Source of the DNA: Candidatus Woesearchaeota archaeon
Lineage (GTDB): Archaea > Nanobdellota > Nanobdellia > SCGC-AAA011-G17 > UBA489
DNA: 5,540 nt
Reading direction: 5' to 3'
NCBI GenBank assembly: GCA_030679025.1
Contig: JAUXTV010000164.1
Span: forward strand, 1-5,540
Shown one piece after another: positions 4,889-5,540 of the stretch. A model generated the notes under the pieces. That model was not told the DNA's origin. It worked only from the letters and a program-made list of their open reading frames with translations, and did no database searches. Numbering within the stretch: position 1 is the first letter of the stretch; each line of letters opens with the position of its first letter. A program made the position numbers and the translations under genes.

Positions 4889-4913
4889 AAAAAAAGAAGG
4901 AAAAGACCTTCTT
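4889..4913 (-). terminator. Hairpin plus T-tract terminator of EF1A
   Basis: On the minus strand AAGAAGG and CCTTCTT form a 7-bp stem around a TCTTTT loop. A run of T7 (4889-4895) overlaps the base of the 3' arm, and further T-runs lie near 4877-4881 and 4863-4867. The stem begins within the EF1A stop codon. It looks like an intrinsic terminator, with T-tracts that would suffice for archaeal RNA polymerase even without the stem. It should largely separate EF1A transcription from the genes that follow. Confidence 0.6.
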
Positions 4914-5540
4914 ATAATGCCTTAGGCACTAAGTCGATACACATTCCTGCAGCGACTGTTGAACCAGCATCACGAACTGCAAAACGAGCCATGTGTGGAA
5001 TATCTTTTTGACGTTCAATAACTAGTGGTTTTGTCGGTCTTACTTTGATAATAGCTGCATCACCATTTTTGATAAAGTCTGGGTGCTCTTGCAGTACTTG
5101 ACCAGTTGCTGGATCTAATTTCTTCACAATTTCCACAATTTGACATGCTACTTGCGATGTGTGGATGTGGAAGACTGGTGTGTAACCTTTAGTGATAACG
5201 GTTGGGTGGTTTAAGACTACAATTTGTGCTGTGAATTCAGAACATATTGTAGGTGGATTAGACTCTGGACCGAGTACGTCACCGCGTGCGATATCTTTCT
5301 TAGTGATACCACGAACGTTGAAACCAATGTTGTCACCAGCAATAGCTTCTGCAACAACTTCATGGTGCATTTCGATGGATTTAACTTCACCTTTGATACC
5401 CTTACCGTCTCTAGCAGGAACTATGATAATCTTATCGTTAGTCTTCATCTTACCAGTTTCAATTCTACCTACTGGAACGACACCAATACCTGGGATGTTG
5501 TATACATCTTGAATTGGCATACGCAATGGTAAGGTGACTG
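4912..5540 (-). CDS. tuf: Translation elongation factor 1-alpha (aEF1A), C-terminal half; 5' end off window
   Basis: aEF1A brings aminoacyl-tRNA to the ribosome as a GTP complex. The visible 208 residues cover domains II and III. Domain II begins at [20 protein letters not shown] and includes [21 protein letters not shown] and [10 protein letters not shown]. Domain III includes the archaeal/eukaryotic-type segment [16 protein letters not shown], then [20 protein letters not shown] and the C-terminal [20 protein letters not shown]. The GTP-binding domain I, with its G-motifs, lies off the right edge, so its integrity cannot be judged. The frame stays open to the last complete codon at 5536-5538. 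The stop is a TAA at 4912-4914, immediately followed by a hairpin and T-tract. The family is normally about 420-440 residues, so roughly half is present. Confidence 0.97.
   Translation of the reverse strand, partial: VTLPLRMPIQDVYNIPGIGVVPVGRIETGKMKTNDKIIIVPARDGKGIKGEVKSIEMHHEVVAEAIAGDNIGFNVRGITKKDIARGDVLGPESNPPTICSEFTAQIVVLNHPTVITKGYTPVFHIHTSQVACQIVEIVKKLDPATGQVLQEHPDFIKNGDAAIIKVRPTKPLVIERQKDIPHMARFAVRDAGSTVAAGMCIDLVPKAL

Noticed and set aside
5192..5532. Two plus-strand ORFs (102 and 106 codons) opposite EF1A
   Set aside because: Antisense to highly conserved EF1A sequence; length reflects codon constraint on the other strand.
1..5540. CRISPR array, insertion sequence, rRNA or origin
   Set aside because: No regularly spaced repeats, transposase-like ORF, terminal inverted repeats or rRNA sequence were seen.

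Overview
The window looks archaeal. It carries the C-terminal half of an archaeal elongation factor 1-alpha, an archaeal-type ribosomal protein uS10, a deoxyhypusine synthase-family protein, a tandem Lrp/AsnC regulator, a class II tRNA-Ser with no encoded CCA, and several TATA boxes placed 26-29 bases before a gene start. The DNA is AT-rich by eye. With the short intergenic gaps this would suit a small-genome archaeon such as a DPANN lineage, but that placement is inference.

Layout. Bases 2-142 (+) are the 3' end of an unidentified gene with a membrane segment near its C-terminus. Converging on it is a double-domain Lrp/AsnC regulator (minus, 177-1112). A roughly 120-bp region with two outward-facing TATA boxes separates the regulator from a divergent small membrane protein gene (1231-1620, +). 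Next, on the minus strand, comes a two-gene RelE/ParE-type toxin-antitoxin module (1742-2228). It lies immediately past the 3' end of a tRNA-Ser(GGA) gene (2289-2371). Right of the tRNA the minus strand holds translation-related genes, in transcription order: tuf/EF1A (4912 to the right edge), two unrecognised small ORFs (4505-4819 and 4087-4494), rps10 (3755-4063), and a divergent deoxyhypusine synthase-like gene (2447-3730).

How the genes fit together. EF1A and uS10 are the well-known archaeal tuf-rps10 neighbours. Here the pair is split by a hairpin/T-tract terminator directly after EF1A and by the two unknown ORFs. rps10 then has its own TATA box, placed for a leaderless message. The deoxyhypusine synthase-like gene follows rps10 by 24 bases, has a Shine-Dalgarno-type site and no convincing promoter of its own, so it is probably co-transcribed with rps10. 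Deoxyhypusine synthase normally modifies initiation factor aIF5A, so this would be a translation-centred unit.

Initiation appears to use two modes. First genes with a TATA box about 26-29 bases upstream (the Lrp regulator, the antitoxin, rps10) look leaderless. The membrane protein gene and the operon-internal genes have Shine-Dalgarno-like sites. No mobile element, CRISPR array or rRNA was seen, and no gene-free stretch exceeds 300 bases. The least explained parts are the two small ORFs between EF1A and rps10 and the altered active-site motifs of the deoxyhypusine synthase-like protein.
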